DNA of 64,000 bases, taken from assembly GCA_037623315.1 (NCBI GenBank), contig JBBJJH010000003.1:124001-188000 (forward strand). Direction: 5' to 3'. How positions within the stretch are numbered: the stretch's first letter is position 1; the number at the start of each line of letters is the position of its first letter. The notes beneath the pieces were generated by a model that was not told where the DNA came from, searched no databases, and saw only the letters and a program-made list of their open reading frames with translations. Positions 1 to 8,579 of the stretch are shown piece after piece. Both the position numbers and the translations under genes were made by a program. Source of the DNA: Halanaerobiaceae bacterium ANBcell28 (GTDB lineage Bacteria > Bacillota > Halanaerobiia > Halanaerobiales > DTU029).

Positions 1-1677
1 AGCATTCTTTAATTGAAAATAGATACCATATCGGGTATTAATCTCTTTACTTTTCTTGTCTTGAGTATTTTTTAATTTCATATAGTATTTAATCAAACCA
101 TCACTATATAATTCTATTATTAGCTGCATATCTATGCCTTTAGTTTTTTCGGACCGATATAAGACTTCCATTTTGATCGCATCATTGTCTCTACTAATAA
201 AATCTACTTTTTCAGCTTTCTTTTGAGAAAACTCTGTTGTAAAGGGTAGACCTATCGAAGGATATAATATAAAAGCCCCATAATAATCAGAATGATACTT
301 TTGGAAAGAAATTTCGTTATCATTTTTATCGAAAATTAGTTTATATTTTCCATTTGTAATAAACCATTCTTTTTCTGATTCACCTGATAACCTTCTACCT
401 CTACCATTAAATATAGTTGTTAACTTTCTCTTAAAAGTCACTTCCTCATGATCTTTTTTTATTTTAAAGTGAATATCTTCTGAGTATAGATTATATTCCT
501 TAATTATATAATTAATAGGTATAGAGACTTTTTCTTTTGCTTTTAATTCTTTTTTAATAATATTATCACAGAAAACGACTTCATCGTTTACTGGTATCTC
601 AAATTCAAGACTAATAGCCTGCTCATAAGCATTCTCAAGTTCTAAATAAGCTAGGGACTCTATATTACGTTGATTGACACTATCTTTGAGATTCATATTT
701 AGATTCACGGGAAATTTAGGCTCTATCCCTGTTTTAAATACAGCTTTTTTTCCGTTAATACTTATATTAGTCTCAACAACAGGATGAGTACGCCAGTGAT
801 CCTGTTCTTTTTCTATTTCACCAAGGTAAAACTTAGCTTTAAGTATTTCTTTATCTTTTACTTGAAGTGTTTTCTTAAAATCATATTTTATATTTTTGTT
901 ATCAATACCTTCTAAAGTAATTTCAAGATTCCTAGAACTTTTATTTTCAAGATGGTATTCTATTTCATATCGATTATTAAAGGGTAAAACCTGTTTTTGA
1001 ATTTTACTTTCTATCCTATAATCATTAGTTTCAATCATCCGGATACCTCTACCCCGACGATCAAATCCCATCTTTAAGCTTTCCTCTTCCTTCTCCCAGC
1101 TATATTGATAGAATCCATAGTCATCTTCTTTACTTCCATCTGCTTCAATTTCAATAGTTCTGTTACTATCATTATACCAGTCTATAGTCTCAAAGTACTC
1201 TTTTACTGCTTCAGTATTTAAAACAGTGGGAATAAAGTTCATTAAATGGGTTTCATCATCCCTCTTTTCCCAGAAGAAACCACACTTTTTGTATAAAGGT
1301 ACTGCTTTAGTATTTCCAGGCCAGGTGTATAAATCCAGCCTTGGCCATTCCATCTCAATAGATCTTTCCACAGTTTTCAAAACAAGTGCTTTTCCAATCT
1401 TTTTACCATGGTAATCAGGCCTTACATTAAGTAATGGTATGTATAAAGCTCCTTCATCTTCTTCATATTCAGAAAAACTACAAAAACCAACAACAGTTTC
1501 ATCATCTAAAGCCAGATATATATTAATATCACTGGAATTTTCATACTCTTCTTTTATGTCTTCCTCAGTATAAACAGTATCACCACCACCCCAGTTGCTG
1601 TTACTCAAATTCCACATCTCAGCAAGTGAATCTGCATATTCAGGACTATATTCAACAATTTTGATATCCAATTTCAT
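1..1677 (-). CDS. GNAT acetyltransferase with long C-terminal region (partial, 3' end beyond left edge)
   Basis: An open frame of 559 codons runs without a stop to the window edge. Residues 1-150 form a GNAT fold: the acetyl-CoA loop HGKKIGKAL lies at about residues 90-98, preceded by a beta strand with NVRPDY. The remaining 400 or more residues are beta-rich, hydrophilic and charged, with no motif I recognise; they look like repeated beta-sandwich domains. The ATG at 1677 starts right after the GNAT fold should begin, and a GTG at 1680 is an alternative. GNAT enzymes move an acetyl group from acetyl-CoA to an amine. The substrate is unknown, and fusion to such a long tail is uncommon. The gene is certain; the role of the tail is not. 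Confidence 0.8.
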   Translation of the reverse strand, partial: MKLDIKIVEYSPEYADSLAEMWNLSNSNWGGGDTVYTEEDIKEEYENSSDINIYLALDDETVVGFCSFSEYEEDEGALYIPLLNVRPDYHGKKIGKALVLKTVERSIEMEWPRLDLYTWPGNTKAVPLYKKCGFFWEKRDDETHLMNFIPTVLNTEAVKEYFETIDWYNDSNRTIEIEADGSKEDDYGFYQYSWEKEEESLKMGFDRRGRGIRMIETNDYRIESKIQKQVLPFNNRYEIEYHLENKSSRNLEITLEGIDNKNIKYDFKKTLQVKDKEILKAKFYLGEIEKEQDHWRTHPVVETNISINGKKAVFKTGIEPKFPVNLNMNLKDSVNQRNIESLAYLELENAYEQAISLEFEIPVNDEVVFCDNIIKKELKAKEKVSIPINYIIKEYNLYSEDIHFKIKKDHEEVTFKRKLTTIFNGRGRRLSGESEKEWFITNGKYKLIFDKNDNEISFQKYHSDYYGAFILYPSIGLPFTTEFSQKKAEKVDFISRDNDAIKMEVLYRSEKTKGIDMQLIIELYSDGLIKYYMKLKNTQDKKSKEINTRYGIYFQLKNA

Positions 1678-1783
1678 CACACTCTCTTCTCATGTTCTTG
1701 CTTCCCTATAAAACTGCTATATTTTTATGACTTCTAATTTGTAAGATAAAATTAGAATTTCAATTCTAATTCAAATAAAAAAA

Positions 1784-1803
1784 CTACAGGTAATAAGCTG
1801 TAG
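1784..1803 (-). terminator. Small hairpin with T-run, minus strand
   Basis: A 6-bp perfect stem (CTACAG/CTGTAG) with an 8-base loop is followed on the minus strand by a run of seven T. It is the last of several hairpins between 1784 and 2138 and could be a back-up terminator. Confidence 0.45.
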
Positions 1804-1853
1804 CTTCTGAAATATATTGCTATATTCAATAGTGAATATATACATATAAATAA

Positions 1854-1882
1854 AAGCCACAGGTATCACAACCTATGGCCTT
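1854..1882 (-). terminator. Terminator of the 25-codon small gene
   Basis: On the minus strand AGGCCATAGGT pairs with ACCTGTGGCT around a 6-base loop, followed by TTTTATTT. It lies about 35 bases downstream of the small ORF stop at 1918, so the small ORF would be a self-contained transcript. Confidence 0.6.
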
Positions 1883-1917
1883 ATAAGTCATAAAAATAAC
1901 TCAAATATATTTAAGTA

Positions 1918-1995
1918 TTAGCAAGCATTATAGGGGCAGGTCGCAAATTGATTTTTACTTTTTAAATTCTTTACTTTATCACTTAGAATAATCAT
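1918..1995 (-). CDS. Candidate 25-residue peptide gene with two C-terminal cysteines
   Basis: The ORF starts at ATG 1995 (GTG at 1998 is an alternative) and encodes a short basic peptide ending in ATCPYNAC. A purine-rich Shine-Dalgarno tract (AAGGGAAGGGGG) sits 7-18 bases upstream, a consensus promoter lies at 2052-2080, and a terminator follows at 1854-1882. This set of signals around so short an ORF is unlikely by chance. I recognise no family. The N-terminal half is hydrophilic, without a membrane segment, and the C-terminal six residues contain both cysteines. It could be a signalling or modified peptide, a small regulator, or the marker of a regulatory RNA. No maturation enzyme is adjacent. 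Confidence 0.5.
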   Translation of the reverse strand: MIILSDKVKNLKSKNQFATCPYNAC

Positions 1996-2051
1996 CACTA
2001 AAGCCCCCTTCCCTTAATTTTTTAAATTATGTATTTATTCTCACTTTTTTA

Positions 2052-2080
2052 ATTATACATAGGAATTATTTAAAAGTCAA
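2052..2080 (-). promoter_or_regulatory. Consensus sigma-A promoter of the 25-codon gene
   Basis: TTGACT (2080-2075) and TATAAT (2057-2052) are separated by exactly 17 bases. It is placed about 55 bases upstream of the small ORF start and closely resembles the purine permease promoter at 3803-3831. Confidence 0.75.
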
Positions 2081-2102
2081 GAATTATTTTCCATAAATAA
2101 AA

Positions 2103-2138
2103 AAAGCACCTCATGCTCAAAATGAACATGAAGTGCTT
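2103..2138 (-). terminator. Intrinsic terminator of the purine permease gene
   Basis: On the minus strand AAAGCACTTCATG pairs with CATGAGGTGCTTT around an 11-base loop, with a T-run following. It lies about 100 bases after the permease stop. The rest of 1678-2239 holds the small gene and its signals and nothing else I can identify. Confidence 0.75.
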
Positions 2139-2239
2139 TGTATTTCTATTAATAAAGTGAGTCCTTAGTTTTCCTAAAGTATGACCTAAAAAACAGGCCC
2201 TGGCAGTTAGCTCTCGGATAAATTAATTATAAGTATATC

Positions 2240-3556
2240 CTAGTGTAAGAAAATAAAGTAAGCTACAAATAAAGCTCCTAGTGTATATACTAACCAGTGA
2301 ACATCTTTACCTTTACCAGTAAATAACTTAACTAATGGATAGATAATAAATCCAACAGCAATACCATCAGCAATTGAATATGCTAAGGGCATAAGAATCA
2401 TAGTCATAAAAGCTGGTAGAACTTCAGTAAAGTCGTTCCAGTCTAATTTAAGTACATTAGAAACCATCATAGTACCAACAATAATTAAAGCTGGAGCAGT
2501 AGCAGCTGGTGGTACTATACCGATTAATGGGGCTAGAAATAATGCTAAGAAGAAAAATAAAGAAACAAAGACACCTGTTAAACCTGTTCTTCCTCCTTCA
2601 GCAACCCCAGATGCAGATTCTACATAAGTAGTAACAGTACTTGTACCAAAAACTGCTCCACCAGTTGTAGCAATTGCATCAGCTAATAAAGCACCACTGG
2701 CTTTAGGCAAATTACCATCTTCATCTAAATAATCAGCCTGTTGGGCAACTCCTACAAGTGTACCTGCAGTATCAAACATATCAACAAATAAGAATGAGAA
2801 TAGCACACCAATCATTCCTAATTGAAAAGCTCCTCTAATATCTAATTGAAAAAATACTGTACCCCAGTCCCTCATACTTGGTAATGCGAAAATAGAATTA
2901 ATACCAAAAGTTTCTGGAAGAGCAGTTACTCCGTTAAAAATACCAACAATAGTAGCAATTAAAATACCCCAAAGTAGCGCTCCTTTTACTTTCCTTGCAT
3001 GTAATATGCCTGTTACAATTAACCCAATAACTGCAATTAGAGGTGCGCCACTTGTTATATCACCTAAAGTAATTAAAGTAGCCTCATAACCAACAATAAT
3101 TTCTGCATTTTGCAGACCAATAAAAGCAATAAAAAGTCCAATACCTGCACTAATACCTGTTTTTAAAGACATTGGAATCGAATTCACAATCATTTCTCTG
3201 ACAGGTAAGAAACTAAGTATAATAAACAAAATACCTTCAATAAATATAATACCTAGCGCAATTTGCCAGGAAACACCCATTCCAATTACTACAGAATAAG
3301 CAAAAAAAGCATTAAGACCCATACCTGATGCAAGTGCAAAAGGATAGTTTGTTAAAAACGCCATAGCTAAAGTACCAAGTAAAATACTGGCGATTGTAGC
3401 AATAAATACACCTTCCCAGGGCATTCCTGCATCAGCAAGAATATTTGGATTTACAAAAATAATATAAGCCATTGTCATAAAAGTAGTAAATCCAGCAATA
3501 AACTCGGTTTTGACATTTGTTCCATTTTCTTTTAACTTAAAATAATTCTCTAACAT
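2240..3556 (-). CDS. pbuG: NCS2/AzgA-family guanine/hypoxanthine permease
   Basis: A 438-residue polytopic membrane protein of the usual length for the AzgA branch of nucleobase:cation symporter 2. It opens with the family-typical N-terminus (about residues 10-45, ending in MTMAYIIFVNPNIL) and carries the conserved ASGMGLNAFFAY (about residues 76-87) and DMFDTAGTLVGVA (about 258-270) segments. It should import hypoxanthine, guanine or adenine with protons at the inner membrane. A GAGGGGG ribosome site precedes the ATG. The leader carries a purine aptamer of the guanine class plus a terminator, so expression should fall when guanine or hypoxanthine is plentiful. That supports a guanine/hypoxanthine (PbuG-like) rather than an adenine-only role. 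Confidence 0.9.
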   Translation of the reverse strand: MLENYFKLKENGTNVKTEFIAGFTTFMTMAYIIFVNPNILADAGMPWEGVFIATIASILLGTLAMAFLTNYPFALASGMGLNAFFAYSVVIGMGVSWQIALGIIFIEGILFIILSFLPVREMIVNSIPMSLKTGISAGIGLFIAFIGLQNAEIIVGYEATLITLGDITSGAPLIAVIGLIVTGILHARKVKGALLWGILIATIVGIFNGVTALPETFGINSIFALPSMRDWGTVFFQLDIRGAFQLGMIGVLFSFLFVDMFDTAGTLVGVAQQADYLDEDGNLPKASGALLADAIATTGGAVFGTSTVTTYVESASGVAEGGRTGLTGVFVSLFFFLALFLAPLIGIVPPAATAPALIIVGTMMVSNVLKLDWNDFTEVLPAFMTMILMPLAYSIADGIAVGFIIYPLVKLFTGKGKDVHWLVYTLGALFVAYFIFLH

Positions 3557-3587
3557 TAAAATTTCCCCCTCATTTAATATATAACAT

Positions 3588-3650
3588 AAAAAAACCTAGT
3601 AGTTAAGTTCCCTATACATTACAAGGGGAGCTTATCCTACTCAGGTTTTT
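3588..3650 (-). terminator. Riboswitch expression platform: intrinsic terminator
   Basis: On the minus strand AAACCTGAGTAGGATAAG pairs with CTTAACTACTAGGTTT and is followed by seven T, just upstream of the permease start. The loop holds CTCCCCTTGT, which can instead pair with the aptamer P1 3' strand (ACGAGGGGA). That is the expected antiterminator exchange. Confidence 0.85.
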
Positions 3651-3716
3651 ATAATTGCTGAATCACTAATAGAAGTGACTATATAATAAGTAAATAAAAT
3701 TACCTGATATATGTCC

Positions 3717-3783
3717 CCTCGTAGTCAGATGGTTACGGCCATCTGGTAGAAACTTACGAACCAATTATCGCTATTATACGAGG
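3717..3783 (-). ncRNA. Purine riboswitch aptamer, guanine class
   Basis: The minus strand shows the full purine aptamer. P1 is CCTCGTA/TACGAGG. The junctions ATAAT and AGTTTCTACC are present, P2 and P3 loops are in the right places, and the J3/1 region reads GACTACG. The base that pairs with the ligand (position 74 in the standard numbering) is C, which specifies guanine or hypoxanthine; adenine riboswitches have U here. It is followed by a terminator at 3588-3650 and the purine permease gene. Confidence 0.95.
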
Positions 3784-3802
3784 TTATTTTTATGTCACTT
3801 TT

Positions 3803-3831
3803 ATTATACGAAATTATTTAATAAAAGTCAA
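3803..3831 (-). promoter_or_regulatory. Consensus promoter of the riboswitch-permease transcript
   Basis: TTGACT (3831-3826) and TATAAT (3808-3803) lie 17 bases apart and 20 bases upstream of the aptamer. Confidence 0.75.
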
Positions 3832-3856
3832 CTATTGTCGAGCTATAGGAACGTTA

Positions 3857-3893
3857 ACTGCCGCCAATTATTAACCTATATCTAAGCGGCAGT
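3857..3893 (-). terminator. Inverted repeat after the regulator gene
   Basis: Perfect 8-bp arms ACTGCCGC/GCGGCAGT are separated by 21 bases and lie 80 bases past the stop of the HTH-UTRA gene. There is no T-run directly after the stem, so it may be a processing or stabilising hairpin or a weak terminator. Confidence 0.4.
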
Positions 3894-3975
3894 ATAATTT
3901 ACTTGCAATATCATAGTAATTGTAAAATTAATATACGTATTTTTTATTTTAATAATACATTTATATTTAAAATTG

Positions 3976-4656
3976 CTATACTACAAGTTCTCCAGAAAAC
4001 TCAACTTTAGTTAAATCAGCCCTAATATACATTTTTTCTATACCAATCGCAATCTTATTCAAAAGGACCATTCTCGTGCTTACAAGGATATTATCAACAT
4101 CTTTAAAATATTTTTTCATAATATTTGTTGGACTCTCCATAGTTATGATATTAGTCAGAAATTGAAGATTATTAATACCCTTTCTGCCTAAAAGATCATA
4201 AACAGATTCAAGATTAGCTAACCTTTCCTTATTTAAATCCTTCTCCATATATGTAATTAATTCATGTACACAATATGGTTTTTCGTCTACAGATTGTACC
4301 TGGTATATTTTAATAAGTTCATCATCTTCTCGCAAACTTTCTATATCAGGATATAAGTTTTCATCAGCTAATTCAATTTCTATTCTTCCAATATCAAGAT
4401 TGTTAAAACTATACTCTTCCCTTAGGCTTACTTTTGCCTGTAATTCAGGATATTCATCACCTTTAAGCCGTTTTTCCATATTCCTTGCATACTTTTCCCT
4501 TAGTTTCATTAGTGATATATTTGCCTCAGACAATATTGTTCTCACATACCTAGGAGTAGTCTGTACATGTTCAGCAATATCACTAATCTTCAAAAATGGA
4601 TCACTTTGCGCAAAATTAATTATTTGCTCTTTTTTAGTTAATTCGTCAATAGTCAA
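3976..4656 (-). CDS. HTH-UTRA-type transcriptional regulator (paralogue 1)
   Basis: A 226-residue protein. Residues 10-50 form a helix-turn-helix (SDIAEHVQTTPRYVRTILSE), then a linker, then a 150-residue C-terminal domain resembling the UTRA/chorismate-lyase fold of GntR-type effector-binding domains. Translation likely starts at TTG 4656: GGGGGG lies 8 bases upstream and no better start is near. The next gene upstream (4758-5471) is a diverged paralogue sharing the N-terminal 50 residues, including ILSEANxSLMKLR. Both close the ABC-transporter operon, so they probably sense the transported ligand and control the operon. The gene is secure; UTRA membership is by general resemblance. Confidence 0.7.
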   Translation of the reverse strand: MTIDELTKKEQIINFAQSDPFLKISDIAEHVQTTPRYVRTILSEANISLMKLREKYARNMEKRLKGDEYPELQAKVSLREEYSFNNLDIGRIEIELADENLYPDIESLREDDELIKIYQVQSVDEKPYCVHELITYMEKDLNKERLANLESVYDLLGRKGINNLQFLTNIITMESPTNIMKKYFKDVDNILVSTRMVLLNKIAIGIEKMYIRADLTKVEFSGELVV

Positions 4657-4757
4657 AATTAATCCCCCCTCAGTTATAGGATTTTAATATGTTATTTCTA
4701 TTATTAGCAGAAAAAATATTTTTATACATCATTTTACAAACTGAGGTAAGATTTTTA

Positions 4758-5471
4758 TTAATTCTTCAAATTGATACTGAAACCTTTTTTCTCGTTTAAA
4801 GCAAGTGATACTTTGTGATTATTAAAATACAGAACCATTAGCCCTATATATTTATTATCCTCAATAATATATTGCTTTACAGAAAAAACAGGTAAAAAAT
4901 CTGCTTCAACAAATATATTTGACAGTTTTTGATTTGCTAATTCTATATCTAAGCTAATATTAGAGAAAAGTATTTGTCCATCATTGGATTTCTGAGCTAA
5001 TACTTTGGAGATATTTTTTATACTTAAATCTTCTTGATTTTTACTCTCATTATATTCAGTTTGATATTTAGTAGAAAAAACTATAGTAGATATACAGCAT
5101 GTTTCCTGATTTACCACATGCCTAAAACTATATGATTGGTAATTATCCTTTGCAATTGATGCTAAAGATGATATATCTTGAGTATTATTTATTATTGACT
5201 CATCTTTTAGAAAGATTTCTTCTTTATTAAGAAAATTACTTTCTAAATAGTTAAAAAGAATCTTTTCTATATTATTATTTTTCTCTTCTATTTTATGGGC
5301 ATATTCTTTTCTCAATTTCATTAATGACAAATTAGATTCTGACAAAATTGTCCTCACATAAGAAGATGAAGTCTTCGCAAGCTCTGCTATGTCTTCAATA
5401 CTTAGAAAAGGATCACTTTTGGCATTTTCTATTATCATATCTTTTTTTGATTTCCAATTAACTCTTTGCAT
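4758..5471 (-). CDS. HTH-UTRA-type transcriptional regulator (paralogue 2)
   Basis: A 237-residue paralogue of the downstream regulator. Its HTH lies at about residues 15-50 (SIEDIAELAKTSSSYVRTIL). A longer low-similarity linker follows, then a C-terminal effector-binding-like domain ending in PVFSVKQY and a short strand-rich tail. I place the start at ATG 5471, after AGGG 9 bases upstream, rather than the in-frame TTG at 5480. The stop of the ATPase gene lies only about 12 bases upstream, so it is translated with the transporter operon. The C-terminal half has diverged much more than the HTH, which suggests the two paralogues bind similar DNA but respond to different ligands. Confidence 0.7.
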   Translation of the reverse strand: MQRVNWKSKKDMIIENAKSDPFLSIEDIAELAKTSSSYVRTILSESNLSLMKLRKEYAHKIEEKNNNIEKILFNYLESNFLNKEEIFLKDESIINNTQDISSLASIAKDNYQSYSFRHVVNQETCCISTIVFSTKYQTEYNESKNQEDLSIKNISKVLAQKSNDGQILFSNISLDIELANQKLSNIFVEADFLPVFSVKQYIIEDNKYIGLMVLYFNNHKVSLALNEKKGFSINLKN

Positions 5472-5483
5472 AACTATCAACCC

Positions 5484-6506
5484 TTACTTTTTAGCATGAT
5501 AACAGGCTACAAAATGATCTTCCCCTAGCTCTGTTAATTCTGGAGCTGCTTGATTTTTACATGTTTCATCAGCCTCGGGACAACGGTCATAAAAACGACA
5601 TCTTGGCAAAGGATTTATTGGTTTACTAATCCCACCTTTTATTTCAATACTTTCTCTATTAAAAGTTGGATCAGGTATTGGAACTGCAGAGATTAAGGCT
5701 TTTGTATACGGATGTATAGGATTTTGGGTAACACTCTCTATTTCTCCCATTTCTACTATATTACCAAGATACATTACTGCAATACGATCACACAAATACC
5801 TTGCTACTGCTAAATCATGAGTAATATACAAATAACTAACTTCTAATTCTTCCTGTAATTTCATCATCAATTCCATAACCTGAGTTCTAATTGACACATC
5901 TAGCATTGATGTAGGTTCATCAGCAACTATAAAATCTGGTTCAATTACTATTGCACGAGCTATAGCAACCCTTTGTCTTTGACCACCAGACAACTCATGA
6001 GGATACCTAAATATAAAACTACTGGCTGGAACTAAACCAACTAATTCAAGTATCTCAGCTACTTTTTCTTCTCTTTCATTTACCGTCCCGATTTTATGAA
6101 CCTTTAGGGGTTCAGATACTATATCAAAAATAGTCATTCTAGGATTTAAAGATTCATATGGATCCTGAAATATCATTTGTACTGATTGGCGAAAAGCAGA
6201 AATATCCTTTTTAGGTAAATCTACAACATTATTACCTTTAAACAATATTTCACCAGCAGTAGGCTCGTATGATTTAACCAGAAGACGTCCTGTAGTGGAT
6301 TTACCACATCCAGATTCCCCTACTAGTCCAAACATCTTTCCTTTTTCTATTGTAAAAGATATATTATCAACAGCTTTTAAATATTCTATATCTTTTTGCA
6401 TAAATCCTTTAGCTATTGGAAAATATTTTTTTAATCCTTTTACTTCTATAATATTATTGTTATTTGTTTTGTTTTCTAATCCAGAAATTTTTAATGATTT
6501 ATTCAT
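5484..6506 (-). CDS. Oligopeptide/oligosaccharide ABC transporter ATPase, OppF-like
   Basis: A 340-residue nucleotide-binding subunit. Walker A is GESGCGKST (about residues 63-71), the ABC signature LSGGQRQRVAIA, Walker B FIVADEPTSMLD, and the H-loop YITHD. The C-terminal oligopeptide-transporter extension carries a cysteine cluster (CRFYDRCPEADETC) typical of the OppD/DppF family. It pairs with the OppD-like ATPase 23 bases upstream and powers the permeases encoded at 7511-9743. GGGGAGG precedes the ATG. In diderm Firmicutes such systems take up peptides or beta-linked oligosaccharides; the sequence alone does not decide between them. Confidence 0.92.
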   Translation of the reverse strand: MNKSLKISGLENKTNNNNIIEVKGLKKYFPIAKGFMQKDIEYLKAVDNISFTIEKGKMFGLVGESGCGKSTTGRLLVKSYEPTAGEILFKGNNVVDLPKKDISAFRQSVQMIFQDPYESLNPRMTIFDIVSEPLKVHKIGTVNEREEKVAEILELVGLVPASSFIFRYPHELSGGQRQRVAIARAIVIEPDFIVADEPTSMLDVSIRTQVMELMMKLQEELEVSYLYITHDLAVARYLCDRIAVMYLGNIVEMGEIESVTQNPIHPYTKALISAVPIPDPTFNRESIEIKGGISKPINPLPRCRFYDRCPEADETCKNQAAPELTELGEDHFVACYHAKK

Positions 6507-6529
6507 CCCTATATTCCTCCCCTCTTTTC

Positions 6530-7504
6530 TTAATCATTTAAAGGATGCCAGCATTTTGCTATATGAGCATTATCTTCTTTACTGACGTAAATAGGCGGAG
6601 TTTCTGTCTTACATTTCTCACTTGCATATTTACATCTAGGATGAAACTTACAACCACTTGGAGGCTGTAATAAATTTGGTGGTTCTCCAGGTATAACCTG
6701 AAGTTCAACCTTTTCTCCAACAATACTTGGAAAAGAGCTCATAAGACCAGCTGTATAAGGATGTATCGGCTTTTTAAACAAGGATACTGTCGAGCCAAAT
6801 TCAACCATTTCTCCAGCATACATAACTCCCATAGTCTTACTAACCTCTGCAATAACTGCTATATCATGGGATATATAAATCATACTCATACCCAATTTTT
6901 CTTTTACTTGATTTATTCTTTTTAAAATCCTATCCTGAACGATTACGTCAAGAGCAGTAGTAGGCTCATCAGCAATTATCAAATCAGGATCACAGGCCAA
7001 TGCCATTGCAATAACAGCCCTTTGTTTCATACCACCACTATACTCATGGGGATAATGGCTTATCCTTGAAGGATCTAGACCTACTAGATCAAACAAATCG
7101 GCCACTTTCTTTTCTGCTTCTGTATATGTGGTCGCTGGTGAATGAAGTTGTATTGCTTCAATTATTTGGTCTCCAACAGTATATACAGGTGCCATGGCAT
7201 TCATAGCGGCCTGGAATATCATACTAAAACCATTCCATCTATATTTCCTTAACTCTTTTTCAGATAAAGATAATAAATCGATACCTTTAAAGAATATTTT
7301 CCCACTTTTTATCTCAGCATTGTCAGCTAAAAGTTGCATAATAGAGCTAGCCATTGTTGTTTTACCACAACCAGACTCTCCTACCAAGCCCAAAGAACTC
7401 CCTGCTTCTATTTCAAAATTTATATCATTAAGGGCATTTACATTACCCTTTTTTGTTTTATATATTAAACTCAAATTTTCTACTTTTAAAATAGGTTCTG
7501 ACAT
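6530..7504 (-). CDS. Oligopeptide/oligosaccharide ABC transporter ATPase, OppD-like
   Basis: A 324-residue ATPase. Walker A is GESGCGKTT (about residues 40-48), the signature YSGGMKQRAVIA, Walker B LIIADEPTTALD, and the H-loop YISHD. The C-terminal extension has CKFHPRCKYASEKC, the family cysteine cluster. It starts 6 bases after the upstream permease stop, so the genes are translated together. With the OppF-like subunit it would form the heterodimeric motor on the cytoplasmic face. Confidence 0.92.
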   Translation of the reverse strand: MSEPILKVENLSLIYKTKKGNVNALNDINFEIEAGSSLGLVGESGCGKTTMASSIMQLLADNAEIKSGKIFFKGIDLLSLSEKELRKYRWNGFSMIFQAAMNAMAPVYTVGDQIIEAIQLHSPATTYTEAEKKVADLFDLVGLDPSRISHYPHEYSGGMKQRAVIAMALACDPDLIIADEPTTALDVIVQDRILKRINQVKEKLGMSMIYISHDIAVIAEVSKTMGVMYAGEMVEFGSTVSLFKKPIHPYTAGLMSSFPSIVGEKVELQVIPGEPPNLLQPPSGCKFHPRCKYASEKCKTETPPIYVSKEDNAHIAKCWHPLND

Positions 7505-7510
7505 TTTTTA

Positions 7511-8542
7511 TCACCTCTTCCTCAACTTCGGATTAATAATAGGATCCATACCTCTTCCTACAAGATAAAAGGCACCACAGAATAGTGTAATAGTTACACC
7601 AGGAGCAACATACAACCACCAGGCATCATAAAAACTATAACCAAATGTTCGTGCCATATCCATAATAATTCCCCAACTAATATCAGCATTTAAAAGTCCT
7701 AAAAATGATAATGTTGCTTCAGACATAACTGCACTTGTTACACCCATCATTAAATATAGAAAAGATAGTGGTAAAATATTGGGTATTATATGTTTGGTCA
7801 TGATATGCCAGGGGCTACCCCCTGATACCTCTGCTGCTTCGATATATGGCCTTATTTTAACAGATAAAGCCTGAGACTTTAGAATAATACTTGGACCACC
7901 AAATCCACTTAATAGTCCAATTACTATACCCAGTGTAAACAAATCTAAAGTCACCATTGATGATAAAAAGATCAAAAATGGTAGGAAAGGAAACGTCATT
8001 ACCAGGTCAGCAAATCTCATAAAAAAAGCATCAACTTTTCCACCATAATAAGCTGCAACTGTTCCTACCAGAGTTGCTATTATCACACCAATCAAAGCAG
8101 ATAAAACTCCAAATGAGAATTCTATTCTTGTACTATACATAATCTGACTTAAAATATCTCTACCCATAGGATCAGTTCCTAATGGATGACTCAATGATGG
8201 TGGCAGAGGATGACTTGGTGGCATCATATCCTCCCCTATACGAAAATCATTTCCTCGAGTTGGATGATATACATCCCTTAAGGTTATATTTCTTCCTCCA
8301 TACATAATAGCCTGTTCTGCTGGAACTGGCTGTGTTTCTAAATAACGCATCCAAATTGGATGGGCAATAGTCATCAACAAAAATAATACAATTATTCCTA
8401 TACCAATAAGTCCTATTTTTCTTTCACAAAAAATAGACCAATTTTTCTTAAAACCTTTTTTAAATAAGCCCCATCTAACTTTCCAGATAGACTCATTTAG
8501 GATATCTGAATCAACCCCTGCAACAGGTTTCTTGTCAAACAT
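7511..8542 (-). CDS. ABC transporter permease, OppC-like
   Basis: About 343 residues with a hydrophilic N-terminal segment, a first membrane helix near residue 45, a periplasmic loop, then five further helices. The EAA-type loop reads EAAEVSGGSPWHIMTKHIIPN, the site where the ATPase docks. I choose ATG 8542, with GAGGTG 9 bases upstream, over GTG 8554, which overlaps that ribosome site. It is the second permease of the five-gene transporter. The sequence shows a family 5 (dipeptide/oligopeptide/nickel) permease but not its substrate. Confidence 0.9.
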   Translation of the reverse strand: MFDKKPVAGVDSDILNESIWKVRWGLFKKGFKKNWSIFCERKIGLIGIGIIVLFLLMTIAHPIWMRYLETQPVPAEQAIMYGGRNITLRDVYHPTRGNDFRIGEDMMPPSHPLPPSLSHPLGTDPMGRDILSQIMYSTRIEFSFGVLSALIGVIIATLVGTVAAYYGGKVDAFFMRFADLVMTFPFLPFLIFLSSMVTLDLFTLGIVIGLLSGFGGPSIILKSQALSVKIRPYIEAAEVSGGSPWHIMTKHIIPNILPLSFLYLMMGVTSAVMSEATLSFLGLLNADISWGIIMDMARTFGYSFYDAWWLYVAPGVTITLFCGAFYLVGRGMDPIINPKLRKR

Positions 8543-8579
8543 TTCTATCTTCACCTCGCAATATATTCCATTAATTTAA

